Part shown: piece by piece, positions 1-26,167 of the stretch | Layout of the letters: every line of letters begins with the position of its first letter | Position numbering within the stretch: position 1 is the stretch's first letter | Assembly: GCA_016584305.1 (NCBI GenBank) | Contig: JACEEZ010019081.1 | Span: 781,001 to 845,000, forward strand | From: Chionoecetes opilio | Lineage: Eukaryota; Arthropoda; Malacostraca; Decapoda; Majidae | Length of the DNA stretch: 64,000 nucleotides | Reading direction: 5' to 3' | Position numbers and translations under genes: made by a program | Notes under the pieces: generated by a model | Seen by the model: the letters and a program-made list of their open reading frames with translations, nothing else | Databases searched by the model: none | Told to the model about the DNA's origin: nothing

Positions 1-79
1 ATCCATCTAAGTATTCCCACAATGTTATACAAATTATATGATCCTGTATTTTTGTAGGGCATACAGCAACTTTTTTTAG

Positions 80-2557
80 CTCAAAGAATTGTATGATTTC
101 AGCAAATTTCAACAGAGGTTGCCATATGACCTCCTCTCTTCACTTGCACACTGTCTGCTGGATAACACCACCTTTGAGATCATGCAGGAGCTGGCCGAGT
201 TGCAGCACATGACTGAGAAGATCCTCCACAAGCAACATGCGCAGATGGTCAACAAACATAAAAGTGTGTGACAGATGTTTTTCAACTTTCTCAGTCTCCA
301 TGCTCTACATCTACTGATATAAAGCTTTCTCAGTCTCCATGCTCTACATCTACTGATATAAAGCTGAAGTAGCCTAATCACCAAAAAATAATTATCATTG
401 TTCTGCCTTTGCCGTGGAACCATACTTTTACATTCAAATATTTTTTTACATGACAATTAGTAAAATGAAAAACCTATAATTGTTTTCTAATTTCACTGGA
501 ATGTATTCCAAAATCTGTATCATATATTTTATGGAACCAATGAAGGTATATAATCTGAAAATTACAATACACAATGAAAATCTTATCAGTCACATGTTGA
601 CTCATTTTCACAGCTTTAAATATGTAATACTATATGATTATTTTCCAGCTGAAAAGGACAGTCTAGTCAAGTGCCACAGGGAGGCCTTCACAGCAGCAGA
701 GTGTCAGGGCAAGCCTCATGTGGTGTCTCGGCTGCCCAGGGTGCACCAGGAGCAGCTCACGGAACTCAACGCCCGTCAGACAGAGGAGACCACCAACACC
801 CATCTCTTCATCCAAAATGTGCTGGATGAGAAGGTAATCAAGGCATCTATAAGGCTATATAACTGAATTAGCCAACCCTCTTGTGGAACATTCATGTTTT
901 TTTTGTGATATTCTTTTTCTTGCTCTAGGCCAGCCAGGGAGATCAAAACGACTAGAAATTAGGTACATCAGTGGTATATGAGGGTGAAATGAAATAATTA
1001 TTGTGAGTCAATTATTTCACTCAAATTGTTGCAAGTAGAGGGAGGAGCTAAATTTTGTTGCAAATTTGAGAGGGTGTTTAACACAGTGAAGCTAAAGGTT
1101 AATGTGGCAAAGAGCAAAGTGATAAAATGTTGCAGGGACTGAGGTGTAGGAGATGCTGGTTTAGTTTTGAGTTGTAAAAGATTTGAATAGATAATAATAT
1201 TTCAACCTTTTGGTTTGGATATTAATTTATTAAGGCTGCTAAAGTTTAAGAAAGTTAAGCTTCTATGACCAATAAAAATGTTGGTTGGTAGTCATAAATC
1301 AAGCACTAAATCAGGCGTGGGGAACCATTTTAGTACCAAGGGTCATTTGGATATTCATGACATCATTTGCGGGCCATACAAAACTATCAACTTAAAAATC
1401 AGCCTGCTTTTTTTGGCCGACGAGAACCATACGTGAATTATACGTGTCTGTCCTGTCATCTATGTTTCCTATTCGTCCCGTAATGGACGTGCTTGTCCCT
1501 TAAAATTTATGTTATAAGTATTATGCATGCACTTAATAACAATTTATGTTGGTATGAAAAAAAAAGCTCCAGATTTATTGGATTTCGAGTCGTCTGTGGT
1601 TGCCTTGGCAGGGCCTGACCCAATGGTTTTGTGGGCCTTATACGGCCCGCGGGCCGGACGTTCCCCACCCCTGCACTAAATGATTGCACAGTAATACACA
1701 GGCGAATGTTAGGACCACTGATTGACCTATGTGGCAGCCAGTCACTTCACATCAGGTGTTACATCAGACTTAGCTGAGGAAACATCCCATGCTTAGAACT
1801 GATAATTCTGAGTCTGGAGATATGAAGGTTTTCCCAACACCTCTGTATCACTGTGAAATATCTTGAACCATTCCATTTTTTGTTTCTACACTACGTACTC
1901 TAATAATAAACAAAACAAAATTATGTCAAGACAATAAAAAAATTCCTGTTCAAGAGTTAAAGATGGGGAATCCTCTTAAAGGTTTTGGACAATAACACTT
2001 AGCTCTATAGAGAGTCGAGACTATATACTTTTCTAGCAATAAGTGTTTTCTAAATATTATAATAGAATTAATATTTCGTACATCTATTATTACCACTTCA
2101 TTCTACGAGCGCTTCTATCAAATTCTATCAAAGGTATCGGTATGAACCTTGATTAGCCACCTTATTAACCCCTTGAGACCCAGAACGTAATTTCCATTGT
2201 AATTTGGGTACCATTAAACGATTTTTAGTGAATATAAGCAATATTTTATAGATATGATCTGTTTAGTATCCTTGTCCACTAACTTATTTGGTATATTCAG
2301 TTACTTTTCGTAATTTTATGGCTCGACAACAGACAATTTTTTATAGCAAAGGAAAGATCTGGGTGTGAAGGGGTTAAGTATTACCTTAAGTACCAAGGTC
2401 ATGAGGACTCCTTCTACAGGTGGCAGAGCAGCAGACAACCTTCCAGCAAGCAGGTGTGCCAGGATTCCATGTCACAAGCAACCCCATGGAAATCAAGGTT
2501 CAGATGTATATCATGGGGTTTATTATGAAGATTGGAGAGATAAAGTTTCCTCACTAA
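80..2557 (+). CDS. DGCR6: DGCR6/gonadal-family protein, 3' part (last three exons)
   Basis: Three exons join in phase: 80-263, 649-833 and 2420-2557 (stop TAA 2555-2557). Together they encode the last 168 residues. The first exon opens after a tttttttag acceptor at 79, so the start codon and upstream exons lie before this window. The match to the DGCR6 family (Drosophila gonadal) was recognised from FQQRLPYDLLSSLA, then FEIMQELAELQHMTEKIL, and the C-terminal block QQTTFQQAGVPGFHVTSNP. These lie in the family order and close to the family C-terminus. The middle exon is charged and helical. DGCR6 proteins are small and poorly understood; vertebrate versions are linked to cell-adhesion and neural-crest phenotypes. 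The last intron carries a hAT MITE and a piggyBac-like MITE that ends about 43 bp before the final exon. The family call is strong; orthology to one vertebrate paralog is not claimed. Confidence 0.88.
286..363. repeat. 39-bp direct tandem duplication, two copies
   Basis: Two adjacent, essentially identical 39-bp units begin at 286 and 325 (each starting ctttctcagtctcc). They start 22 bp after the exon ending at 263, inside a DGCR6 intron. They add no coding sequence. Confidence 0.85.
1312..1673. mobile_element. hAT-type MITE (362 bp)
   Basis: Ends are CAGGCGTGGGGAACC and the inverted GTTCCCCACCCCTG. The element is flanked by a perfect 8-bp duplication, cactaaat, at 1304-1311 and 1674-1681. 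An 8-bp duplication with CAG..CTG ends is the hAT signature. The inside is non-coding. It sits in the last intron of the DGCR6-like gene. Confidence 0.85.
2165..2377. mobile_element. piggyBac-like TTAA MITE, copy 1
   Basis: Flanked by TTAA at 2165-2168 and 2374-2377, with inverted ends CCCCTTGAGACCC / GGGTGTGAAGGGG. The same roughly 205-bp core recurs in the opposite orientation at 9090-9295 and 51646-51849. TTAA duplication with CCC-rich ends is typical of piggyBac-derived MITEs. No transposase is present. Confidence 0.85.
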
Positions 2558-3501
2558 CCTATTTATTTTAAGTCCAGTTCGGTATTGACTGTACTGCTTT
2601 TTATTTATGAGTGTAGGTATAATATTTATTTTTGTATGTAATAATTATATGTTTATCAAGCAGAAATGTTTCACTATCCCAGGTGTGTGTGTGTGTGTGT
2701 GTGTATTTAGGCCTAGGTGTAGCATACAAGGCTTGAGCTAAACTCATGTAGTCCTGTCTCCATATCTATATCAAGTTCTTTCCTTAAATTGATGTACACT
2801 TTTTACCTCTATCTTCTCTTCTTGTAGTCCATTCTGGGAATTTGTACTTTTATGGGGGAAATAATGTGTAATAGAGTCGGGTAGGTTACAACTAACTTTA
2901 TAGGTTCCAGTGGCAGGTCCTTGTTCTTAAGAATATTAATTCATTTTATCTCGCATACATTGAAAAATAATTTTATGTATTGAGGGTAATTTGTTTCAGG
3001 TCCATAACCAAGACCAAAGTTGCCAACCGACACAATCGTAAAATATAAATGTAAACATAATTGAAATTATATCATAAACTCACTGAGTGCCTACCTGTTT
3101 ATTAGAAATAAGATTAGTGACAAAATTTGTGAACCAAAGAAAGTTTGGCATGCACGCAGGAAAGAAGGGAGAGGAGGATGGAATTATGAAGAGGTGGAAG
3201 AAGCGTCATTGACCCAGGCGTCTGGTGACCCTCCTGTAGGATCACCGGTTATTAATTGCAGATACTTTCTTTACTCACCTCCCTGACCCATTTCCCAATT
3301 TATGATCTCCTTCCCCCAAACAAATACACATCCTTCCTCTGATCTAACCCTACTGCTATAACGTTCCATTCCTTTCCCCTTCCCTCACCGTTTCACTCTT
3401 TCTCTGTGACCCCTCCCCTTCATTATGCTTTGTCATAGTGCCATATGACCTCCGATGTCTGGCACATTTTCCCCTTTTAGCATTAAATCAATCAACCCTC
3501 C
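2558..3501. other. Non-coding: 3' flank of the DGCR6-like gene
   Basis: AT-rich sequence with a short GT repeat near 2682-2704. No gene is seen. The part ending in cattaaatcaatcaa (about 3420-3496) resembles the tail of a retroelement (compare the atcaatcaatc tail near 26158), but I cannot assign a family. Confidence 0.5.
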
Positions 3502-3509
3502 TGTAGGAG

Positions 3510-4044
3510 CAGCGGTTCTTAGCCTGTGGGGCACGGCCGCTTAGGGGGACGTGAGCCAAGAGATAAAAAGGAAGAACTGTCAAGTATTTAACTTGAAGTT
3601 ATCACGTAAGATGCCTTCGCTTTAACATGAAGATGATGATGATGATGAAGTTCGCTCGCGAGGATGAGCGAAGAAAGTCTATACGGAGGCGCAATAGTGT
3701 CTGAAAAAACTCTGCGGTGATGCCTTGGCACATTTCACTAACTCCCTAGACTGTACTGGACACTGCCGTAATCTAACTAAATCTGCCGGGTTACTGGGTA
3801 TAATATGCAAGGTGTTAATGAATAATTATGTGCACAATGAAAGGGGAAAAAAAAAATCCAGTCTTTCTTTCTGATCCAGGATTATTTTAAAATATCTTTG
3901 TTGAATAAGTGAAAGGGGGGGTGGAGGAGGCAAGGATCAACTACTAAAGCCTTCAGCAGTTGCCTACTACAACTACTAAAGCTTTAGTAGTCGCCCCCCT
4001 TTAGTCTAAAGGGGGCGTGTTGGTAAAAAGGTTAAGAAACACTG
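3510..4044. mobile_element. hAT-type non-autonomous element (535 bp)
   Basis: Ends are CAGCGGTTCTTAGCC and inverted GGTTAAGAAACACTG. The flanking octamers tgtaggag (3502-3509) and tgttggag (4045-4052) match at 7 of 8 bases, an aged 8-bp duplication. No open frame of note. Confidence 0.75.
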
Positions 4045-4052
4045 TGTTGGAG

Positions 4053-6868
4053 GCTAAGAAGTTAAAGGTCGTCTGCAGTTGGCGATAATAACTTATCATA
4101 ATGGATTACCTATTAAAAAAATAGACCCATTTGTGCCTGCAATAAGAAAATATCTGAGCTACAAAGTATCACAATAAGGGACCTTGACCTTGTAACACTG
4201 TGCCCAAACAGAAGAGCTAGCTGCAATCAATGTATTTTCCCTGTAATGGCCCACACCTCAGAGACATAGAAATTGATGAAGTTCGAAAAAGGAAAGCCGA
4301 GATGTGACTATAGGTGGATATGCTGGGAAGCATCTAAGATATAAGAAAAAAAAAAAAAAAAGTTAATACGTAATAAAGATTAATGATAACATAGAGTAAA
4401 AGCAGTGGACTATCCATAGCAAAATAGACATAATATGGACAAGAATGTAAAAAAATGAATAACATAGGCTATATAACAAATAGGGCGAGAATATCTAGGG
4501 TAACAAATAGGGCTGAAAATATATCAGTAGGGCGAGAGCAGAGACTCCTGATGTCAGGGTTTTATCAGCAAATACAGGGATCTACTGAGTGCAAAGAGCA
4601 AACAAGAGGCAGAATTTTTGGAATAGATATATGACATTTCCCGATTCATAGTAGCTAAAAATAATGGAGAAGTAAGCTTGGGAGAAGTTTGTCCTGAGGG
4701 AATTGATCTGGTCCGATGTAGCTAATGATATTGATAAGTCACACCGGATATCATATTTATATAATGAACATAATTAGTTTGGTAGTGTCTGACACTGTGA
4801 TTAATCAGTAGGATATAAGGTGTCAGCAATGAAATACGCCTGACTGAAATTGCACTGAAAACGATGATAGCCATTTGATCGGTATTCGCTCTTCCTTATC
4901 ATACTCGCATTCAGACATTAAACGCCAACATCTGCAAAAATACAAGCTTTCAACAAGCGGTTCATCTGTTTTATATAATCACGAATTTCATATAAGTTTT
5001 ATGAAATCTATCAATAACTGTCATTACTTCTTTATTTGCTTACCCTGCGAGCAAAGCGCATCCCGTATACCACCCGCTTGTTTTATGAAGCCATCTGAAG
5101 CCAACACTTTGAGACAATGAATTTGTTTGTAAAATTCAACAAAATAATTATCTTTGCTCTCATGGACTTTGAGGTAAGAAAGGTAAGCTACCTAATGTAA
5201 TCATAGCCTACTTAGGACTCGATATTAAGCAAAGAAAGGAAAAGTTACGTGTCTTGGCATAAATACTGACTACTTTCATTTCCTGAGAATGCTGCCTTGA
5301 GAGTATTTTTCCTTTTGTTGAATAAATTAAGATTTAGAACCATTAGTGACTCCTATCACTTTCCATTTCCACCTTGCAGATATCCCACCTGCATTACTGC
5401 TTACCCTCCACTTTCGTCTACCTGCGCATTCTACCTGAATTCAGCGGATCTCAACATACTACGATGCAGTTTTGTAACGTCACTGTTTGAGTAAAACTTA
5501 TAATACTCTCACTTTCCTCTGTCCTTGCTGCCCTATGCGGAACGGTTGCCTGGAAAGCGTGCCAGTCATGTCAAGGTTACAGCGGCCTCCTCCTCACTAC
5601 TGCCCTCAATGCCTACAAATCCAGCTTGCTCTGTAATGTTCCGTATCTGACTGCTAAGTAGGTATATTTGACAACCGAAATCCACTACAATGAACACATG
5701 CTATAATGATTACCTATTTGCACTTGAGTAGAGAGCACAGGCGTTCCCTAACCGGAGCTTTCACTTACGCGACCTTCACCTCCCAAAATATCCGGAGCAG
5801 CCATACCGGCACCACACTTCGCTGCCTCCACACGTTACGCCTCTTTCCCTGTGTTGGTCAAGTTTAAACCGCGGGACAGTTTGCGCCGTGGCCCAATTAC
5901 ATACTAATATCATGGACAGGAAGATAATGTCGTAGCAATGATAACAAGCTTTTCTTTCAAGAGTCCCTGAAGTGATATCGTGATACTAGTTGAAAAATTG
6001 TGGTTTAACTGACATAACCAATAACGAATGGGCGCATTTAATCTTCTGAATATATGATTAAGCAAAGACTTATTTACATTTGTTACAGTACTGTACAGGA
6101 AAATGTAAGATCTTTGGTGAGCCATGTGGGTAAATCTTCGGCTTTCGGTTGAGCCATAAACTATATGAGGACACTGTGAAATCAATGTACTACTATCGTT
6201 AACAACGAAATGATAAATAACCCAAACGCATGCAAGAACCAGTTATATGCCAACTTGCAATTATTGAACCAGCTTACATACGAGTTGGTAAGCTCCTATA
6301 GGGCATGCTGTTACTACGTACGTGAGGAAGAAAATTACGAGTTGCTGTAAGGAGCGATTTTGGGCGATTTACAAGGAATCTTATTAATTCTGAATACGTG
6401 TTTCAGTTATTCTGTTATTCATATTCTGTTTATGAATACTGATGCTGAGGAAAAAGAAGCGCTAAGGTGAGCGACAGCTAGTACAACGAGTATACCTATT
6501 TCTGTTGCTAGAGGCTCTGCTTGCTGATGTGATATAACATGATGGTAACTCCGCAAACTGAATACATTTTCTTCGTCTGGCATTCGTCGAGGTCACAATG
6601 TGCTGCTGCCTCCTCACAGACACGAGTAATAATAAGTGCCATTCTTCACTGATATATGCATGATTTTGCCGCCAGATATCGTTTTTGGTAGAAATCAATT
6701 ATTCCATTACTAATCTTTATCTTACAGTAAATCTTGGTCAATTTTAGAATAACTGATATGTTAATCTTCACTGCAAATATTTTGAAATGCAGAAATATGA
6801 AAATGACAAAAAAAATACACCTTCAGTTTATGCTAATATTAAGTAGTTTGCTGGATGTGTGTGTGTGT
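4053..6868. other. Intergenic, no recognised gene
   Basis: AT-rich sequence with only short open frames that show no recognisable domain, periodicity or credible splice context. I see no element with clear ends. Confidence 0.5.
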
Positions 6869-6876
6869 GTCACAGT

Positions 6877-8742
6877 CAGAGGTGGGCGCGATACTTTTTT
6901 TTGGTAGTGCGATAACGATACTGCGATACTTTTTTCCCGCTAGTTCGATATGGGATACTCCGCTACTTTTTCGGATTTTCTTAAAACGATACGCGATACT
7001 GCGATACTCCGCTACCGATACTTTTTCTTAAAGCGATAGTATCGCAGCGATACTGCGATACCAAAAATTTTGCTTTGCGATACTTTGCTATATACCTAAA
7101 AAACACTGTATTAGCCAAAAAAAGATCTATTTTACTTAAACTACAGTTTAGGCACATTAAAACATTGTAATATATTTATTTTTAAACTGAGAAATTTTAT
7201 TTAAAATATAAAACACACACACACGCACAGACACACACAGCACAGTTCACTATACTCGTCCCATCGCAACTTGGTCTCGCGGGTGGGGTGGGTAGATTAC
7301 TGCAGTGTTGTCACGTTCATCGTTGACAGGCTGACGAGGACCCTCTGTCATACTGTTAGCTATTACATTAACTAATTTTGAATCATATAGTTTTATAATA
7401 CGGCTGCATGGTTTTGTGAATGGCTTGCGATTTGATGGTAAAATAACGAGTCTGTCTACCTTCCATTACATTTGGCATAAAAGCACATGCGATGTTGCGA
7501 TCAAGTCAGGAGTAACCTGACCCCACCACAAACCCTACCCTCATTCCTTTCCTCCTTCCCTCCTTCCCTCCTTCCTCCTTCTCCTCCCTCCCTTCCTCCC
7601 CCCCTCCTTCCCTCCCTCCCTCCTTCCCTCCTTCCCTCCTTCCCTCCTTCTCTCTCTGTGTGTGTGTGTGTGTGTGTGTGTGTTCGCTCATAGGAAGCAT
7701 AGTGATTCTTCCCTCCTTCCCTCCCATCCCTCCCTCCCTCCCTCCCTCCCTCCCTCCCTCCCTTCCTTCCCTCCTTCCCTCTCTCCCTCCCTTCCTTCCC
7801 TCCTTCCCTCCCTTCCTTCTCTCCTTCTCTCCTTCCCTCCCTCCCTCCCTCCTTTCCTTCCCTCCTTCCCTCCCTCCCTCCTTCCCTCCCTCCATTCCTT
7901 CCCATCTGGTCACTCCACTGAGGTCAGAATTCCTCAGAATGAATGAGGTGAGGAGGGTAGGATGGTGACCTTGCGGTAGTAGTGGGGTGATGTGGCACCA
8001 CCGCGGACTTGAGCCGCTCCACCCGAGAGACCAGCCAGCGCTGGTTTGACTATAGTCACTACTGCATCTCCTCAAGCTCCTCCTCCTCTTCCTTATCATC
8101 ACCCTGGCCCTCCTCCTCAACAAGTATGGACGAAACGAATCTTATAAGTGAAACAACAGATAAATAAACGACTGGATCCTATGCACACAGACATGGAATT
8201 AGGTTTATTTAACATCGTTAAATAAATAAAAATATATATACAGTAGGTATTTTATTAGGTGTTACGCGTGTAAGTAGAGTGAAGGCACTATATTCCACGT
8301 AAAAAAGCCATCCTCTTTTATATTGATGTTTGTACGTTGTCTTTTAAGTTGAGATACAGGCAGTTTATTTTAAGTGTAGAAAAACATTGCATAATGCACT
8401 TACCTGGGTATGTAATGTTACTAATGTAGTTATATTAAAAGATAAAAATTTGACATTGTGCGATTAGTGCGATCGTGAATCGATAAATGACGAAATGTTC
8501 TGTGTGCTAGAAAACTGTTATGACAGTAAGGCGCCAAATCTATGCGCATTGCGCTGAAAAACTTTTGTTTAAGGTCGTCTTTTAAAGTATCGCGGGAAAT
8601 TTAAGCGATACTTGAGTTGCGATACTTATACTCCGCTACTTTGAATGCTTTGCGATACTGCGATACTGCGATACTTTTTTGGCGGTGCGATAGTATCGCA
8701 GTATCGCAGTATCGCACTAAGTATCGCTCTCGCCCACCTCTG
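6877..8742. mobile_element. hAT-like element with GCGATACT subterminal repeats (1866 bp)
   Basis: Inverted termini CAGAGGTGGGCG / CGCCCACCTCTG are flanked by a perfect 8-bp duplication, gtcacagt (6869-6876 and 8743-8750). Both ends carry about 150-200 bp packed with GCGATACT-type motifs in inverted arrangement. The middle holds no transposase; it contains a long polypyrimidine array (7541-7906) and AT-rich sequence. It is non-autonomous and would have depended on a hAT transposase supplied in trans (inference). Confidence 0.85.
7541..7906. repeat. Polypyrimidine CCCTCCTT-type array with internal GT repeat
   Basis: A long run of ccctcc/ccttccc units, split by a GT microsatellite at about 7657-7683. 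Open frames up to 205 codons across it are repeat artefacts (Pro/Ser/Leu one way, Gly/Arg/Glu the other). It lies wholly inside the hAT element at 6877-8742. Confidence 0.9.
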
Positions 8743-9085
8743 GTCACAGTGTGTGTGTGTATGTGTGTGTGTGTGTGTGTGGGTGTGTGTGTGTGTGGTG
8801 AAGGATGAGCGTTATGTTATGTTTCGGTGCTCAAAACTGAAGAAAAAAAATCCAAAGTTCAGCTTTTCAAAACTTGTCAAATAGCCTCCTTATATTCACG
8901 TTTCGTCGATAGGCGTGTTCATGAAGTAGTTGTATCAGAATCCATTTTGAAGGACACCATAACACAAGTCCACACGCGTCTCCAGTGCCTATCAATAATT
9001 ACCACCGACAATCTTCTTCGGTGCAACACAGTAGATCAGCGAACTTCTTGAGCCACGAGTAATGGATGATCAGAGTACAGTACGC

Positions 9086-9299
9086 TTAACCCCTTCACGC
9101 CCAGATCTTTCCTTTGCTACATAAAAAATTGTCTGTTGTTAGTCATAGAATTACGAAAACTAACTTAATATACCAAATGAGTTAGTCGACTAGGATACTA
9201 AACAGGTCATATCTATAAAATATTGCTTATATTCACTAAAACTCATCTAATGGTACCCAAATTAAAATGGAAATTACGTTCTGGGTCTCAAGGGGTTAA
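9086..9299. mobile_element. piggyBac-like TTAA MITE, copy 2 (inverted relative to copy 1)
   Basis: TTAA at 9086-9089 and 9296-9299, with ends CCCCTTCACGCCCAG and GGGTCTCAAGGGG. The body closely matches copies 1 and 3. Confidence 0.85.
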
Positions 9300-10050
9300 T
9301 CTCTGTTTCACTTGATTGGGAAGCAGCTTTGTATGATGTATAGGATCAACTGTGTCTGGAAGTCGTGCATGTCAAGGCCACTCACAGACCATGGTGGGAT
9401 GGTTCTACTTCCACGGTGCGATGAGCTCTCGCATTCCAGCTAGGGTGAGCGATAAGCACTGAACTGGCAGGCGTCACAACCAGCCACTGTGTAGGCTTTG
9501 CTCACAACAGCCTACAGCCACACCTCATCGCATTTGAAGAGGTGTCATCTTCGTTACAACATCGAGCCTTGAGCGTCCTTAATTTCTTAGCAGACGCCAT
9601 GGTATAGGCACCTAACCACCCGAACTTCCTGCTAACATATCAAGGGACGCATGCTCTTGTGAGTCCTCAGCAGACGCAGAGAGGTGACTGGCCGATAGCA
9701 CACACACGCACACACACACAGGAAAGAAGTGATGACTTATAGGCCAGGGAAAGTTATTTTATCACTCCTGGACGACGCACTTCGCAATATAAGGTTTCGC
9801 ACGTTTATGCTAACTGGTCTTCATTGTAAAATGATGTATTAACATTCATTTCGCAGAATTTTCCCACGTACAACATGGTGGTTGTTTGTATTCTCGTATC
9901 ACCACTATGAAACAAAAAGAAAACACCTAGGAATGCGTATGCTAATATCTCTGTGATGCGCGTGATATCTTTCACGTTAATGAGTGTAGGTTTAAGTGGG
10001 ACAAGGTATGTGTGGGTCAGTGTTACACAGCGGTCACCAGACGGGAAGGG
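9300..10050. other. Intergenic, upstream of the serine protease
   Basis: No gene seen. There is a short CA repeat at 9700-9720. Base composition becomes GC-richer toward 10050, near the probable promoter of the protease gene. Confidence 0.45.
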
Positions 10051-10052
10051 AA

Positions 10053-10110
10053 GGGCGGGGCATGCCGCATGTATATATTATCAGGGGCCCCGAGGTCGCG
10101 GCCGCCAGTC
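10053..10110 (+). promoter_or_regulatory. Candidate core promoter of the serine protease gene
   Basis: A GC-box-like gggcgggg (10053-10060) is followed by a TATA-like tatatatta (10072-10080). An initiator-like ccagtcacc lies about 30 bp downstream and the ATG is at 10187. The spacing is sensible, but no transcript evidence is available. Confidence 0.4.
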
Positions 10111-10186
10111 ACCCTCTGCCAGTAAGTGGGTGCGTATCGCTCTCACTCAGCGCCCCTCAGACACGCCGCAGCGCGCACGCACAACA

Positions 10187-23698
<13,512 letters not shown>

Positions 23699-23720
23699 TG
23701 AGAGGCACTGCAACCAACCA

Positions 23721-23726
23721 AATAAA
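23721..23726 (+). terminator. Polyadenylation signal of the serine protease
   Basis: AATAAA lies 23 bp after the stop codon at 23696-23698, so the 3' UTR is probably very short. Confidence 0.65.
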
Positions 23727-24287
23727 GAGGTGTCTCTGAAATTCAGGAAAAATTTCAGTCTGGTGAATCAGACTATAACAAGACATTGTTTAGATCTGAT
23801 GGTCCCGTTCGAAATTCATGTCACAGTGCTACACGTGTTTACTGAATTCCCATAATTCTAAAGAGTCCATGCTACAGTGTGATAGAAATATGGGGATGTA
23901 ATGTTTCTTTAAAAAAATCTCATACTCTGGAACAATAACTTCAGGGGAGATTTTTGATGAAATAGAAAAAATTATTAGCATGAAAAGTAAAATTTCCTAA
24001 AACCCTCATTTCATCTACTTAAAGACAGCACCAAATAGTTTTGCGTAATTTATGAGCTATATAATTAGAGTAATACATGAAATAACAAAAACTATCTCAT
24101 CCTTATTCAAGCATCTTTAAAAATATATCAAATGGCTACTGTTAACTGGACAGCAATCCCATTGCATGAACATAAAATATACTTTGTTTGACGTTGGAAA
24201 AAAATTGCAGCAAAATATTCATCTAACCTAAAAATACAAGTATTATATCAATTTTCAAATTGGATAGATTAGGCATCATCTTATCTA

Positions 24288-24355
<68 letters not shown>

Positions 24356-26150
24356 AGAATATGGATATTATTGGTATAAACATTCACTTACAACTAAAAA
24401 CTGCACTTGAACATGTATCATGTAAAGTATATCTACATAGTCTCTCCAGTTGATATTTGGCCGAATATAGAAAGCAACTATGGGCCATATTCAAGAATTT
24501 TTCTCCACCCGTTGTATCGGTTTTTGGTATACAAGAATCAACATACGACACAACGCGTCGAGCTTTTTATGAATATGAATATCAATTTTTGTCTCTATCA
24601 CTAATTAGTGGTCTGAAAATAAAAAAATGCTGGGCATTTTTAGATCATAACCATTGGATAATCAACAGCAAGTTGTTTATGTATTTTGGTAATTTTTCTT
24701 ACGCACACACACGACAGTAGGAGCTTGGCTCCTTTCCTGTAAATCCCAATTAGATGAATACATACACACACACACACACTTTGCAAGAATTACCCATGGC
24801 TTTCTGCTTCATCACTGAGGCATGAGAAGCTCGAACTCATTGAATTCCAAAGTGTGGGAGAGAATCTTCCTCACCTCAGTGACTGGGTGTAGGTTTGGTT
24901 CCTGAGCCTTACACACACTTTATGATCTGCTAATATGTCACACCTGAGAATACTTTTTAAGAATCAAATCTTGATAATCTGTGAATATGTGGTGTAAATA
25001 TATTAGACTTCTATCTGAAGATATTTTAAGTGTACCTATTTCAAAGCTTAAAAACCCTAGTCAATAATTTCAGTCTTTCATTATACATATTCGAAACATG
25101 TATTGTTTATCTGTTATTTTAAGTAATTATACAATAAATGCATTAAAGATCCTGAATTGTTTTCTAGTATCCTAAACCATTAAAGTGCGGCGATCGCTAA
25201 CTCAATCAGGCGCCTCTGGTCCTGTGATGCTGTGATCGCTAATGAAATAATACTTTTTTGTTCAACATAGTTTGAAATTTTGTGACAGGTTTTCTCAGTC
25301 ATATATATTCTAGTGGTAGCTGGCGACCCACTCCATACATCATGATAGCCTCAGAGAATGACACTTTCCCTCAGTCGTGTTCTTGATAGAATGGAGATAT
25401 ACCTGGCAGCTCTCCTGACTTGCCGGATGGAACGTCTCCACCCAACTTGCCAGAAGGGAGGCTTTCACCCGAGTGTCTCCACCCAGATTCACGATATTAT
25501 TTTTTTTAAAATTCTGGTGAAGAAGGAAGCAGTAGTGACAGCCTTCATGACTGATGATGATATCAGTAGTGACATGTTGTTGACAGATCTGACTCTCCGG
25601 GCCGGAGTTCTCATACGAACCCTCGCTAGAAACCTCCTTGCTAACCGACAAGTCGCAGTGCGGGAAAATATGAAAACAATTTTTTTTTCTGTAATTATTT
25701 TTGTGCACTTGTATTGTGCTGCAATACTTCACATTTTGTTTCTACATTATCAAGAGATACTTTTTTTTAGAATAATTCAATTTCTACATTCTGTTTATAA
25801 AATATCTATCACATCATAGATGTGGGCTGCTTCTTGTGAATAGCTTGGGGCCATGAATCAATCAACAACATCCTATATTTTCTTGTTAAATAAATTTTTT
25901 CAACAAATGATGGTCAATGATTATACAAGCGCCAGTATTCATCAGCCAATGAACCGGGATGTTTATGCAACCTACAGCACCAACGGTCAGTAGTAACTGA
26001 CACTGCACTTGAAATACTACCTCATGAAATTCCTTCTGTACAGTTTTAATGAGTGTACATATCCCAATTCAATAAAAATCATCTGCAGTAAACTCTTAAA
26101 TTTAAAATGGTGTGCACCACAACCCAAAACAGAGTATTCAATGTTTCATT
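23727..26150. other. Intergenic, no recognised gene
   Basis: Contains a GA microsatellite at 24290-24351. Overlapping open frames on both strands at 25340-25819 show no domain I know and have A/T runs inside, so I do not call a gene. Confidence 0.5.
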
Positions 26151-26167
26151 TTTGACATCAATCAATC

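Noticed and set aside
7487..8123. Long open frames (up to 205 codons) on both strands
   Set aside because: They translate a CCCTT/CCCTCC repeat array into monotonous Pro/Ser or Gly/Arg/Glu strings. Not genes.
25340..25819. Overlapping 130- and 153-codon open frames on opposite strands
   Set aside because: No known family, no credible splice sites and T/A runs inside; probably chance or a decayed repeat.
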